Assembly (NCBI GenBank): GCA_013349325.1
Contig: DUZX01000005.1
Coordinates: forward strand, 1 to 64,000
Reading direction: 5' to 3'
DNA: 64,000 bases
Source: Desulfuromonadales bacterium
GTDB taxonomy: Bacteria > Desulfobacterota > Desulfuromonadia > Geobacterales > Pseudopelobacteraceae
Shown piece after piece: positions 1-8,146 of this stretch. The translations under genes were made by a program, and so were the position numbers. Under the pieces are notes generated by a model that saw only the letters and a list, made by a program, of their open reading frames with translations, had not been told where the DNA came from and ran no database searches. Every line of letters starts with the position of its first letter. Within the stretch, counting starts at the first letter, position 1.

Positions 1-108
1 ATCAAGGTTACAGACGAAGAGTTTACTGCTATCTGTATTGTGCGAGATGATTTTCATGGTGAGTGGAACTACTCAATTATGCCATCTAATCAAAATATGA
101 GTATGTAA
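1..108 (+). mobile_element. 3' end of ISAzo13-like transposase
   Basis: The window opens inside a reading frame that ends with TAA at 106-108 (35 residues visible). The stretch DDFHGEWNYSI followed by a few residues resembles the C-terminus of the ISAzo13 / 'Rhodopirellula' DDE transposases, which commonly end in a similar DFHGEWNYTI segment. Directly behind the stop the same frame runs into what looks like the C-terminus of an MqsR toxin, so the element appears to sit inside mqsR. The rest of the element is outside the window and its terminal repeat cannot be defined here. The family call rests on a short match by eye. Confidence 0.6.
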
Positions 109-117
109 TTATTTTAC

Positions 118-192
118 AGCTCCAAAGTCGCTTACATCAAGGTTTCACGCCCTGATGAAGGTCGGCCCGTTATCCAGTTTAAGGAGAAATAA
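118..192 (+). pseudogene. mqsR: C-terminal remnant of MqsR toxin
   Basis: Codons 118-192 read SSKVAYIKV...VIQFKEK and then TAA. MqsR proteins end in a beta strand pair of the form 'vYxKixv...liVSFKEK' directly before mqsA, and this remnant has the same ending and sits 4 nt upstream of the mqsA start. Only about 24 residues are left; upstream is the transposase end. MqsR is a RelE-fold mRNA interferase cutting at GCU; the remnant cannot be active because most of the fold is missing. Whether the front part of mqsR survives on the far side of the IS cannot be seen. Confidence 0.65.
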
Positions 193-196
193 AGCC

Positions 197-622
197 ATGA
201 GCAAATCCGTTCAATGCACGAGCTGCGGCAATTTCGGCATGATTCACAACGAAAACCGTACCGAAATAATTACACATAACGGCGAATCAATTACTTTGAC
301 TGGCCTTTCCGGCTGGTTTTGCCCGTCCTGTGGCGACGGATGGTTCGACAACGAGAGCAGTATTCGTGTCAGTGAAGCCGGTGACGGCCTGGTGCTGAAA
401 ACACGCGAACTGCGAAGTCAGGAGATACGCCGGATCCGCAAAAAACTTGGGTTGACTCAGAAAGAAGCGGCCGCCATTTTCGGTGGCGGCCCCAACGCTT
501 TTTCTCTTTACGAACGAGGTAAAATTGAGCCGCATACGTCCACCCTCAAGCTACTTCACTTGCTGGACCGTAACCCGAATCTGGTTAATGAAGTGAAAAA
601 GAATCAGCACATCGTCGTGTAA
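197..622 (+). CDS. mqsA: MqsA-type antitoxin, Zn ribbon plus HTH
   Basis: A 141-residue protein with the MqsA layout. The N-terminal zinc-binding half has CxxC pairs C7/C10 and C42/C45, and the C-terminal Xre-type helix-turn-helix (about 70-125) contains LGLTQKEAAAIFGGG and a SLYERG recognition region. MqsA binds MqsR through its N-terminal half and represses its own operon through the HTH. The start is ATG 197 rather than the in-frame ATG at 155, because AAGGAG at 181-186 lies 10 nt upstream and the mqsR remnant ends at 192. The gene is open, but its partner toxin is destroyed, so it may be an orphan regulator or antitoxin. Confidence 0.88.
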   Translation: MSKSVQCTSCGNFGMIHNENRTEIITHNGESITLTGLSGWFCPSCGDGWFDNESSIRVSEAGDGLVLKTRELRSQEIRRIRKKLGLTQKEAAAIFGGGPNAFSLYERGKIEPHTSTLKLLHLLDRNPNLVNEVKKNQHIVV

Positions 623-912
623 AAAACATGTTGGCATACCCCACGTCACCTATTTCCAGTAGGTGGCACTGCCGATCTGAACTAGAGTGTTTCTGGATAA
701 TCGAGCGGATTCTAAGCGTGAGCGGTAGTTGTAGATAATCCTAATGTTTGATAGATCAAAGAAATTGAACAGCTTCTGGCGGGTGCGGATGTGGAAAAAA
801 AGGGGTTGATTATGAAGATCGTACGGGCGGTGGTGCGGTAATTCTACCGTTTGACGAATTAACGATCAGCGTGTTATTGTTCGGCAGCTTAATTGATTTT
901 CAGGAGGGTGTT
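623..912. other. Gap with first copy of a degenerate repeat
   Basis: No convincing gene. Positions about 752-835 carry a degenerate copy of a sequence seen again at 1405-1490; the shared core covers CAGCTTCTG, GGTGCGGATG and the 20-nt block ATTATGAAGATCGTACGGG. In the second copy the front half encodes a peptide beginning MKIEKIKQLLSGADEEKLG; here the frame is broken. The repeat copies lie on either side of the small antitoxin/toxin locus. AGGAGG at 902-907 is the ribosome-binding site of the next gene. Confidence 0.5.
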
Positions 913-1113
913 ATGCCATCGCTGCAACGTATAGAATCACAGATTGCATCACTTCCCGATGCGGAACTCCGCCAATTTCGATCCTGGTTTGACGAGTTTG
1001 ACGCCCAGCGATGGGATCATTCGCTTGCGGCGGATATCGGCAGCGGAAAGCTCGATTCCCTGGCGGCGGAAGCTCTTGCTCACTTTGGCGCTGGCCACTG
1101 CAAACCGCTTTGA
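913..1113 (+). CDS. Small antitoxin of a RelE/ParE-type locus
   Basis: A 66-residue protein starting MPSLQRIESQIASLP. It resembles the short acidic antitoxins that precede RelE/ParE-fold toxins ('..IExqIaaLpxxELxxFRxWFxEFDaxxWDxq...GKLDxLAxEAL'). The WFDEFDAQRWD core and the GKLDSLAAEALAHF tail are visible. ATG 913 has a strong CAGGAGGG 5 nt upstream; a GTG-type start further upstream at 871 would lack this. The next frame, a toxin-like one, overlaps its stop and is broken. As an antitoxin it would neutralise that toxin; no DNA-binding motif is evident. Family assignment is by resemblance only. Confidence 0.7.
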   Translation: MPSLQRIESQIASLPDAELRQFRSWFDEFDAQRWDHSLAADIGSGKLDSLAAEALAHFGAGHCKPL

Positions 1114-1365
1114 CTCATCAGGCTTCTCCTCGATATTGGGGTTGATACTCCCGTCTTCCATTGGCAATCCAGCAACGTGCCGATGCCAATTTTGTCTTGT
1201 TGAAACAGAACCCCCGCCACCCTTCTTTGCATTTGTAAACAAATCGGCCAGTTTTGGTCTGTCCGAGTCTGTCTCCATTACCGTGCGCTCGGAGTATCCA
1301 TACCTGATGGAATCGTCTGGTTCTGGATAGGAACTCATAGCGAGTACGACCGCATGATTGACTAA
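1110..1365 (+). pseudogene. Decayed RelE/ParE-like toxin
   Basis: Starting at TTG 1110, overlapping the antitoxin stop, the frame reads HQASPRYWG, hits TGA at 1143-1145, and continues with QQRADANFVLLKQNPRHPSL to a TAA at 1236-1238. Moving one base gives QIGQFWSVRVCLHYRALGV and WFWIGTHSEYDRMID, ending at TAA 1363-1365. These are the characteristic blocks of a small RelE/ParE-fold toxin ('LLkxNPRHPSLHFKKvG..WSvRvGxxYRALgv..dxivWfWIGsHxeYD'). One nonsense codon and one single-base insertion near 1236 break an otherwise recognisable gene. It should be inactive unless these are sequence errors. Confidence 0.75.
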
Positions 1366-1404
1366 ATCCGGGCACATCCGATTTACCCTTATTCAGGCGG
1401 AGCG

Positions 1405-1464
1405 ATGAAGATAGAGAAAATAAAACAGCTTCTGTCCGGTGCGGATGAGGAGAAACTCGGATGA
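1405..1464 (+). repeat. Second copy of degenerate repeat
   Basis: ATG 1405 opens a 19-codon frame (MKIEKIKQLLSGADEEKLG) ending in TGA 1462-1464, followed by ATTATGAAGATCGTACGGG to about 1485. The same block occurs at about 752-835. It looks like the start of a larger lost gene or a mobile repeat whose copies bracket the toxin-antitoxin locus. From here to 1759 no gene is convincing. Confidence 0.5.
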
Positions 1465-1759
1465 TTATGAAGATCGTACGGGTGGTGAAGTAGGATCGAT
1501 GTGAATATGGTAAAAAATTTATCTAAACCAAAGTATCCGAACCGTCCCTTTGGTTCCAAGTGTTTCAAACTCATTATGATCAGAAGTTACAAGTTATGCG
1601 TGTAAGGTTACGGCCAAACTAACAGCAAATGCGTCCGCAATGTTAGTGTCAAGTGCTAATTCGAAGTAGAGAGAATTGACCCAGGTCATTTTTTATGATC
1701 CGCTCATCGGTTATGTTCGCGCAGAAGTTACAAAAAACGGGCACGACAGGAGAAGAGGC

Positions 1760-2038
1760 ATGTGTGAGTGTGGATCGTCAAAAACAGCAGGAGTAGGGCC
1801 GTTTGCTACCGGCAGATCACTGGTTGAATTTGTTCTGAATGCGCATGGCGGCTCTGTTGCGGTATCAAAACTACCCCATAGTCTGGATCACACGTGCCAG
1901 GGGTGTGGTGTTCCGTTTGTACAGGAAACCTTTGTGCAGACATGCCCGGCCTGCGGCGGGGTGCACGCCATATCTCCGCCCCGTGCCGGTGATGCGGACG
2001 CGATACAGTTTGCCGGCTCTGATTTCGTTATGCCGTAA
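1760..2038 (+). CDS. Small zinc-ribbon-like protein
   Basis: A 92-residue protein of unrecognised function. It begins MCECGSSK and later has two closely spaced cysteine pairs, CQGCG and CPACGG, which look like one zinc knuckle or rubredoxin-like ribbon. ATG 1760 is chosen because AGGAGAAGAGG lies immediately upstream; the in-frame GTG/TTG region near 1676 has no such signal. It converges on the HyfB-like gene with 37 nt between the stops. A role in metal or redox handling is only a guess from the cysteines. Confidence 0.7.
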   Translation: MCECGSSKTAGVGPFATGRSLVEFVLNAHGGSVAVSKLPHSLDHTCQGCGVPFVQETFVQTCPACGGVHAISPPRAGDADAIQFAGSDFVMP

Positions 2039-2075
2039 GCCCGCTTCTGTTACATACTGCCGGCAGGTATGATTT

Positions 2076-4088
2076 TCAAACATGGTCACTTAAAAAGAGC
2101 ACAACCAGGGTGACCAGAATATAGAGGACGTACTGTTGCAGGACGCCGTTCTGCATGCGGCGAATGGGTAGAAACCGGTGATAAAGGCGCTCAAGAGCCG
2201 GGATGTAGACCCGTTCCAGCACCGTTTCAGGCACATGACTGTGGAAGTGGGTAGCGGCGGGGAAGATGCCGTCTGTAACGTCGGGACGATGTGTGTCCGG
2301 CTTGAGAACAAAGGCGAACAGACCGGTCAGTAGTTCGGCAAACGAAGAGGCGTTGTACTGCATGCGCGGATTCGGCCGCTGGTACCCACATCCCCAGGTA
2401 GTGCTCTCACTTTGCGGAGCGGTTGCCAGCAGGCGCCGATACCAGAGCGCCAAGAGACCACACAGAGCCAGTAAAATCGCTGCCATGATTGTCACAACCG
2501 GTAATGGTACAATATTCGTCAACACAACTCCGCCGACTGTTTCGGACAACGGAAAAGCTGTCCGGCTGGCGCGCTGCAGCAGATCACTCAGCAGTGACGG
2601 GGCAAGGCCGACAGCGCCACAGACAATAGCCAGGACCGTCATCGGCACGAGCATCTGCCACCCGGCCTCGTGATGTGCCGCATGCTCTTCTGAGCGCGGC
2701 ACCCCCAAAAATACAATCCCATAGACCTTGACGAAACAGGCTACCGCCAGTCCACCGACCAGCGCCAATGCCGGAGCAGCCAGGGCCATAGCAGCGGCTG
2801 AGACCCCACTCTCCTGAATACCTCGAAAAAACCCGAAGTAAATCAGCAACTCACTGACAAAACCGTTGAGTGGCGGTAGACCGCAGATGGCAACAGCCCC
2901 GACACCAAACAGGAGAGCCGTGCAGGGTAACTTTCGTGCCACACCCCCCATCAGATCAATTTCACGGGTGCCGGTTGCATGAATGACCGAACCGGCCCCC
3001 AGAAAGAGCAGCGCTTTGAACGTCGCGTGGTTAAGGACATGCAGCAGTGCACCTGCGGTTCCGAGCAGCACCATGGCTGCGGAACCTGTCGTCTGGCCGA
3101 TGAGCGCGACGCCGAGCCCCATGAAGATGATGCCGATATTTTCGATGCTGTGATAGGCCAAGAGCCGTTTCAGATCATGCTGTCCGATGGCAAAGGCAAC
3201 GCCGACAACTCCCGAGACGATTCCCAGAACCAGCACCAGTACGCCCCACCAGAGCGGAATAGCGTTAAAAAAGGAAATCGTGCGCATAATGCCGTAGATA
3301 CCGACCTTGAGAATAACGCCCGACATGGCGGCCGAAACATGACTGGGGGCGTTTGCATGGGCGGAAGGCAGCCAGACGTGCAACGGCATGATACCGGCTT
3401 TCAGGCCGAAACCTAACAGGGCTGTCAGAAACAGTGCCGTTGCGATTGGTAACGAGGCGTTCAGCGATCCGGCGGAAGGAAATATCCATGACCCGGTTAC
3501 CGAAACCAGAATGGGGAAAAAGCCGAATAGTCCCAGCGTACCGATATGGGTTGTAATCATGTAGAGCGTGCCGGCAAGATTGACTTCTGGCTTCTCGTCT
3601 TCCGTAGAGATCAGAAAATAGGCCGCCAGCGCCATGATCTCCCAGGCAAACAGGAAGGTTATGCCGTCACGGGCAACTGTTACGGCGCTCATGGTGCCGG
3701 CCATCAAACCAAAAAAGAAGGTTATTTTACGAACATTTAACGGGAAATGATCTGCGTGCCAGTAGGTACGGGCGTACAGCGCGGCACATCCGGGTATCAG
3801 GAAGATGGGGAGCAGGAACCAGGCCGTGAGAGGGTCGATGCCGATCTCAGGATTGTCAACAAAGGGGAGCGTCCAGGCGATCTGGAATACGACAGAGCGC
3901 CCGGAAATCAGCGTCATCAGGGATCCGGCCAATCCAAGAACAGAGCCTGTTAACATGATGATAGTCGCCAATAGTTGGCCGTGCGAGGCGTTTATCAGTC
4001 GGGGAACCAGCAGGTGAGCGCCGGAGAGGGCTGACAGCAGCATGGCGGTAAAAATCAGTGTACTCGGGGAGACCAACTCCTGCGACAT
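2076..4088 (-). CDS. HyfB/NuoL-like proton-pumping membrane subunit
   Basis: About 670 residues, strongly hydrophobic, with roughly 14-16 membrane segments. It belongs to the Mrp/NuoL/HyfB antiporter-like family: the core includes a segment with TEDEKPEVNLAGTLYMI, the conserved SAHANAPSHVSAAMSGVILK loop and LLAYHSIENIG, with the family's buried lysines and histidines. The C-terminal WGCGYQRPNPRMQYNASSF block is typical of HyfB/HycC hydrogenase-4 subunits. Start ATG 4088 has AGGAGGTGACGTCATC in front. No other complex I or hydrogenase subunit lies nearby; its only operon partner is the EIIA-like gene 7 nt upstream. It probably works as a cation or proton channel, possibly in a bicarbonate-transport or antiporter-like complex. 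Confidence 0.85.
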   Translation of the reverse strand: MSQELVSPSTLIFTAMLLSALSGAHLLVPRLINASHGQLLATIIMLTGSVLGLAGSLMTLISGRSVVFQIAWTLPFVDNPEIGIDPLTAWFLLPIFLIPGCAALYARTYWHADHFPLNVRKITFFFGLMAGTMSAVTVARDGITFLFAWEIMALAAYFLISTEDEKPEVNLAGTLYMITTHIGTLGLFGFFPILVSVTGSWIFPSAGSLNASLPIATALFLTALLGFGLKAGIMPLHVWLPSAHANAPSHVSAAMSGVILKVGIYGIMRTISFFNAIPLWWGVLVLVLGIVSGVVGVAFAIGQHDLKRLLAYHSIENIGIIFMGLGVALIGQTTGSAAMVLLGTAGALLHVLNHATFKALLFLGAGSVIHATGTREIDLMGGVARKLPCTALLFGVGAVAICGLPPLNGFVSELLIYFGFFRGIQESGVSAAAMALAAPALALVGGLAVACFVKVYGIVFLGVPRSEEHAAHHEAGWQMLVPMTVLAIVCGAVGLAPSLLSDLLQRASRTAFPLSETVGGVVLTNIVPLPVVTIMAAILLALCGLLALWYRRLLATAPQSESTTWGCGYQRPNPRMQYNASSFAELLTGLFAFVLKPDTHRPDVTDGIFPAATHFHSHVPETVLERVYIPALERLYHRFLPIRRMQNGVLQQYVLYILVTLVVLFLSDHV

Positions 4089-4095
4089 GATGACG

Positions 4096-4773
4096 TCACC
4101 TCCTGATGCTAGTTTCCTCCAAAGCACGAATCGTTGCCATGATCTCAGCTTCAGGCCCGTAGCGATGCAGGAGGTCCTGGAAGCCATGGTCATGCAGCAG
4201 GTATGCAAGTTTAGCCAGCAGAAGCAGATGCGCTTTGACGTTAGGGGTTACGAGAGTAAAAAGAATCGAAACCGGTTTGCCGTCAACGGCATCAAAATCA
4301 ATCGGATTCTTGAGAAAACAGAGACTGATGGACGATTCACTCGTCTGTCCGACAATCGGGTTGCGAACATGCGGGATGGCGATACCGTTACCAAAAGCGG
4401 TCGATCCGAGCGCTTCGCGTGCCAACAGTGTCTGTAACAGGAACTCGGGATCAAGACTGGGGGGAAGCTTGAGACGGTATACGACTTCATGCAGGGCTGT
4501 TTCCGGGGTGTCACCCGGTAGATCATAAAAAATACCGCCGTTCAGCAGCGCTTCAGAAACCAAAGGGAGGTCAGGTTTTTCGTTACTGACGGCAAAAATA
4601 CCGGGAGGCATTGAAATATCGTGGTTGGTGGACCATTCCAGCAGATCGACGCGGTTGATCCGATAGCGTTCATCCTGTTTGTGGGCGGGGAGCCCCTTGT
4701 TTTTGATCCAGTCCAGTATCGTCTTTTCTTCAACACCGGCAGCAATGGCAAGATCTGTTATTTTGATAAACAT
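4096..4773 (-). CDS. PTS EIIA(Ntr)-like protein with HTH N-terminus
   Basis: 225 residues. Residues 1-50 form an excisionase/MerR-like winged helix (ITDLAIAAGVEEKTILDWIKNKGLP). From about 75 to the end is a PtsN/FruA-type EIIA domain with AFGNGIAIPHVRNPI, whose histidine is the phospho-acceptor position of the family. The ATG at 4773 has GGTGGAG upstream; a GTG at 4788 is possible. The stop is 7 nt before the HyfB-like start, so the two are co-transcribed. The partner suggests phosphorylation- or nitrogen-linked control of a membrane pump, which is inference; the HTH half could also bind DNA. Confidence 0.82.
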   Translation of the reverse strand: MFIKITDLAIAAGVEEKTILDWIKNKGLPAHKQDERYRINRVDLLEWSTNHDISMPPGIFAVSNEKPDLPLVSEALLNGGIFYDLPGDTPETALHEVVYRLKLPPSLDPEFLLQTLLAREALGSTAFGNGIAIPHVRNPIVGQTSESSISLCFLKNPIDFDAVDGKPVSILFTLVTPNVKAHLLLLAKLAYLLHDHGFQDLLHRYGPEAEIMATIRALEETSIRR

Positions 4774-4932
4774 TTCAATGTACTCCACCCGATATGTCAG
4801 AAGATCTGCTCCGTCTGAGGAAATTGTAGCTGACGGGAATCAAACAATATGATATTAACGATTAAACGTCAATCCCATTCTCCATGCGGTTTCAGTACGT
4901 ATTCCAGCGATAAAAAAACAGAAGGTGAAAGT

Positions 4933-5820
4933 ATGGATCCGGAATTACAAACGCAACTCAAACAGGTTCTCAGCTCTTTGCAGCAACTGCTCCCCAAACC
5001 GGCGGTAGAAATTGACTGGGCACTTTGTCATGCCTCCAACTGGCGGCGGCACTCATTTTCAGGTTATCTGGAGGCGGTTGACGGCATCGAGCCGATCGCG
5101 CTTGAAGATCTGCTGGGTATCGAAAAGCAGAAGCAGACCGTAGAAGAGAATATCCGCCAGTTTCTGGCAGGCTATCCGGCCAATAACATTCTGTTGTGGG
5201 GTACGCGTGGTACCGGGAAGTCCTCCCTGATCAGGGCGGTCCTGAACCACTATGCCGCTGACGGGTTGCGTATTGTGCAGGTTGACAAAAATGATCTGAT
5301 TCACCTGCCCGATATTGTAGACAGCATCAAACGGCTCCCCTACCGCTTCATCATCTTTTCCGATGACGTGTCATTTGAGGTGGGCGAATCGAGCTACAAG
5401 ATGCTGAAAAGCGCTCTGGATGGCGCTGTTTACGCGCCTCCTGACAACATTCTGATCTGTGTCACCTCCAACCGGCGCCATCTGCTGCCCGAATTTGAAA
5501 CCGATAACCGTGGCGCCATGCTGGTCAATAACGAGATGCACCACGGTGAGGCCATTGAAGAAAAAATTTCACTTTCCGGACGTTTCTGACTCTGGGTTGG
5601 CTTTCATCCATTCTCTCAGGATCAGTACGTCGTCGTTACCCGCCAATGGGTCGATAAACTATTTATAAAACAGGGCTCGCAGCTTCGCTGGACGGAGGAT
5701 GCGCGCAGCGCAGCCATTCAATGGGCTTATGACAAAGGTGACAACAGCGGCAGAATCGCATATCAGTTTGCCAATCGCTGGGTCGGTGCGCAGTTACTGA
5801 AGACAAAGAGCACGACTTGA
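4933..5820 (+). pseudogene. DUF815-type AAA ATPase with in-frame TGA
   Basis: The frame from ATG 4933 to TGA 5818-5820 spans 295 sense-length codons, the normal length for DUF815 ATPases. Visible are the Walker A GTRGTGKSSL, a Walker B-like RFIIFSDD and the sensor ICVTSNRRHL. Codon 219 (5587-5589) is TGA at a place where the family usually has a glycine in '..LSDRFGLW', while the frame continues undisturbed with LWVGFHPFSQDQYV and WAYDKGDNSGRIAYQF. The neighbouring codon is also changed (GGA where Asp is expected). Either a recent nonsense mutation, a sequence error, or readthrough. The end overlaps the next ATG. Confidence 0.75.
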
Positions 5821-6239
5821 TGAATCCTCGTCTGCACGTGGCCTGCGCCATCATCGAGCACGATGGCCTTATACTGGCTACCCAACGTAGCGCCGCCATG
5901 TCACTGCCGCTCTCATGGGAATTTCCCGGGGGGAAGATAGAACCGGGTGAAACTCCCGGACAGTGCCTGATCCGTGAAGTGCGTGAAGAATTGGGTGTCA
6001 ACGTAATCATTGAAGAATCTTTCCCTGCTACAACCCACAGCTATGCAGATTTTACCGTCACCTTACACCCCTTTACCTGCCGGATAAGCGACGGCACAAT
6101 CACACTCCACGAACATAATGCCATGCTCTGGATCCGGCCTCAGCAGATGGCGGACCTGGATTGGGCAGCTGCCGACCTGCCGATCATCAGTGCCTACCTC
6201 TCCCGCCGCAAACTGTCATCTGCTCCGGAAGCGGCATGA
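5820..6239 (+). CDS. mutT: MutT-type Nudix hydrolase
   Basis: 139 residues with a complete Nudix box: GGKIEPGETPGQCLIREVRE followed by EL (about residues 37-58). MutT hydrolyses oxidised nucleotides such as 8-oxo-dGTP to the monophosphate, keeping mutagenic bases out of DNA. The N-terminal VACAIIEHDGLILATQRS strand and the LSWEFPGGK entry are typical. Start ATG 5820 overlaps the TGA of the preceding ATPase, and the stop overlaps the next ATG (6236), suggesting one transcript. An alternative role on another nucleotide substrate cannot be excluded. Confidence 0.88.
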   Translation: MNPRLHVACAIIEHDGLILATQRSAAMSLPLSWEFPGGKIEPGETPGQCLIREVREELGVNVIIEESFPATTHSYADFTVTLHPFTCRISDGTITLHEHNAMLWIRPQQMADLDWAAADLPIISAYLSRRKLSSAPEAA

Positions 6240-7183
6240 GCGCTTCGACACAACCGGCTGTCAGGCGGGTCTATTTTTTTCTGGTTCTGACCACCTTCTT
6301 CTGGGGCGGCAGCTTTCTCTTCACCAAAATCGGTGTTGCTACCGTTCCGCCGCAGATCTTTGTGCTGACCCGTTTTGCGCTGGCATCCGTAATCATGCTG
6401 CTCGTCTGTGCGCGTCGGCTCAAACTCCTTACTACTGCAACACTGTATCGGGGATCCATAGTCGGGATCGCGCTGGGGCTTACCAATCTGAGTTTCGTTT
6501 TCGGCATTCAGGGAACCAGCATCTCGCGGGCTGGAATCCTCAATAACCTGTTTGTCCTCTTTATTCCACTGGTAACAAAAATCATCTGGCACGATAGGAT
6601 AGGGCGGGTCAACATTGTCGGCATCGTGCTGGCGGTAGTCGGCATCGCACTGTTGGCCGGCAGCGGCGGTGCCGGATTCAATCGAGGTGACCTGCTTTCA
6701 ACCTTCTGCGCCTTCATGATCGCCTGCCACATCATAACCGTCTCGAAGGTTTTGAAAGACGATGATGTCTATCTGGTGACGCTGGTTCAATTTACTACCG
6801 TAACGATAATCGCCGGTGCTGCTTCACTGCTGCTGCCTCTGCCTGCATTCACATTTACTGCAACCGCTGCGCAGTCGATCATCTACTGTGCCGTTTTCCC
6901 GACCGTATTCTGTTTTACGCTGCAAAATATCTACCAGCGCTACGTTACACCCACCCGTGCCGGACTGATCTACACCCTCGACCCGGTCTGGAGCCTGATT
7001 GCCGGTTTCTTCGTGCTGGGCGAACGATTGAACAGTCTGGAGTGGGTCGGCTGCGGAATCATCTTTCTGGCAGTACTCCTGCCGCTGCTGTTCCGCCTGA
7101 GCCAGGAGAGCAGACTGTGTAATTCCGCAGTAGCGCTATTCAGTAAATATTTCACTACACTCTACCGATCCCCTCGGCTATAG
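6236..7183 (+). CDS. EamA/DMT-family transporter
   Basis: 315 residues with ten predicted membrane segments arranged as two EamA repeats (about 12-145 and 160-295). Typical features are FFWGGSFLFTKIG in helix 1 and the C-terminal TPTRAGLIYTLDPVWSLIAG with FVLGERL, a drug/metabolite-transporter signature. The ATG overlaps the TGA of the Nudix gene. Substrate is unknown; relatives export amino acids, purines or other metabolites. A polar tail of about 20 residues follows the last helix. Confidence 0.88.
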   Translation: MSASTQPAVRRVYFFLVLTTFFWGGSFLFTKIGVATVPPQIFVLTRFALASVIMLLVCARRLKLLTTATLYRGSIVGIALGLTNLSFVFGIQGTSISRAGILNNLFVLFIPLVTKIIWHDRIGRVNIVGIVLAVVGIALLAGSGGAGFNRGDLLSTFCAFMIACHIITVSKVLKDDDVYLVTLVQFTTVTIIAGAASLLLPLPAFTFTATAAQSIIYCAVFPTVFCFTLQNIYQRYVTPTRAGLIYTLDPVWSLIAGFFVLGERLNSLEWVGCGIIFLAVLLPLLFRLSQESRLCNSAVALFSKYFTTLYRSPRL

Positions 7184-7190
7184 TCGCTCC

Positions 7191-8063
7191 ATGAGCCAGA
7201 TAGCTTTTACACTGATTGTCATATCTGCCGTCATGCATGCGCTCTGGAACCTGTTGGTCAAGCGCAGTCGCCACAAAACCGTCTTTATATGGTGGATGTT
7301 CGTTGCCTCCGGAACTCTCTTCTCACTGATCGTCCCGCTGCTGTCTATCCCGTTTCAGCGCCCGGACAGTCACACATTGCTCATGGTCTCACTGGGCGCG
7401 GTCTGCTTTGTCCTCTATCATCTCTTCAATGGCCGTGCCTATCGGGGCGGCGATCTATCAGTCGTCTACCCGCTCTGCCAGACCTCAATGATTTATGTGC
7501 CGATATGGGGAATTATTCTGTTGCGTGAGCGGCTGTCGTTACTCGGCATCTGCGGAATTCTGCTCGTAATTTTCGGCACATATTCGATACAGCTTCAACG
7601 CCTGACTCTCGCCGAGCTGGTTCGCCCGTTCCGGAACCTGAAAAGTCCCTCTGTGCGTGACGCCCTTTCAGCCGGCTTTATCTACTCCATCGGATCGGTT
7701 GCAGAAAAAAGCGGCGTCGGACACTACTCTCCGCTCTACTTCACGTTCATCATGGTGCTGATCATGCTGATCCTGATGTCCTTCAACATACTGCGTAAAA
7801 AATATCGACCTCTGATCAGTGCGGAACTGCGTGAACACTGGGGTCTTATCCTCTGCAGCGGACCGATCATGATGGCGTCGTTTTTAAGTTTCCGCTATGG
7901 CCTTAACCTGTCACCGGTAAGCTACGCAGTGCCGGTACGTCAAATAAGCATCGTCATCGGCGTACTGATCGGCATTATCTTTCTCCGGGAGTCATTCGGA
8001 AAAATCCGCCTGATTTCATCCCTTTTTATCATGGTCGGCGTAATTCTGATCCGACTGGGATGA
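7191..8063 (+). CDS. EamA/DMT-family transporter, second copy
   Basis: 290 residues and ten membrane segments. VMHALWNLLVKRSRHK at the start and PVSYAVPVRQISIVIG with FLRESFG near the end are characteristic of the short EamA exporters. It follows the previous transporter by 7 nt in the same direction and is probably co-transcribed. The two transporters are clearly different sequences rather than a recent duplication. Substrate not predictable. Confidence 0.87.
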   Translation: MSQIAFTLIVISAVMHALWNLLVKRSRHKTVFIWWMFVASGTLFSLIVPLLSIPFQRPDSHTLLMVSLGAVCFVLYHLFNGRAYRGGDLSVVYPLCQTSMIYVPIWGIILLRERLSLLGICGILLVIFGTYSIQLQRLTLAELVRPFRNLKSPSVRDALSAGFIYSIGSVAEKSGVGHYSPLYFTFIMVLIMLILMSFNILRKKYRPLISAELREHWGLILCSGPIMMASFLSFRYGLNLSPVSYAVPVRQISIVIGVLIGIIFLRESFGKIRLISSLFIMVGVILIRLG

Positions 8064-8146
8064 ATTCAATAATGACATGATTGTTGGCCTTATGAAAACC
8101 GGTCTTGAAATAGTTCACAATACAGGATATACAGGTTTCCCCTGAT

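Noticed and set aside
949-1377. Minus-strand frames over the RelE/ParE-like locus
   Set aside because: They lie opposite the recognisable antitoxin and toxin blocks, which explain the sequence better.
2050-2072. Near-palindrome CATACTGCCGGCAGGTATG between convergent genes
   Set aside because: It has almost no loop and no T-run on either side, so it was not called a terminator.
5587-5589. Selenocysteine at the DUF815 TGA
   Set aside because: The family has glycine here and no convincing SECIS-like hairpin was seen just downstream; nonsense mutation or sequence error is simpler.
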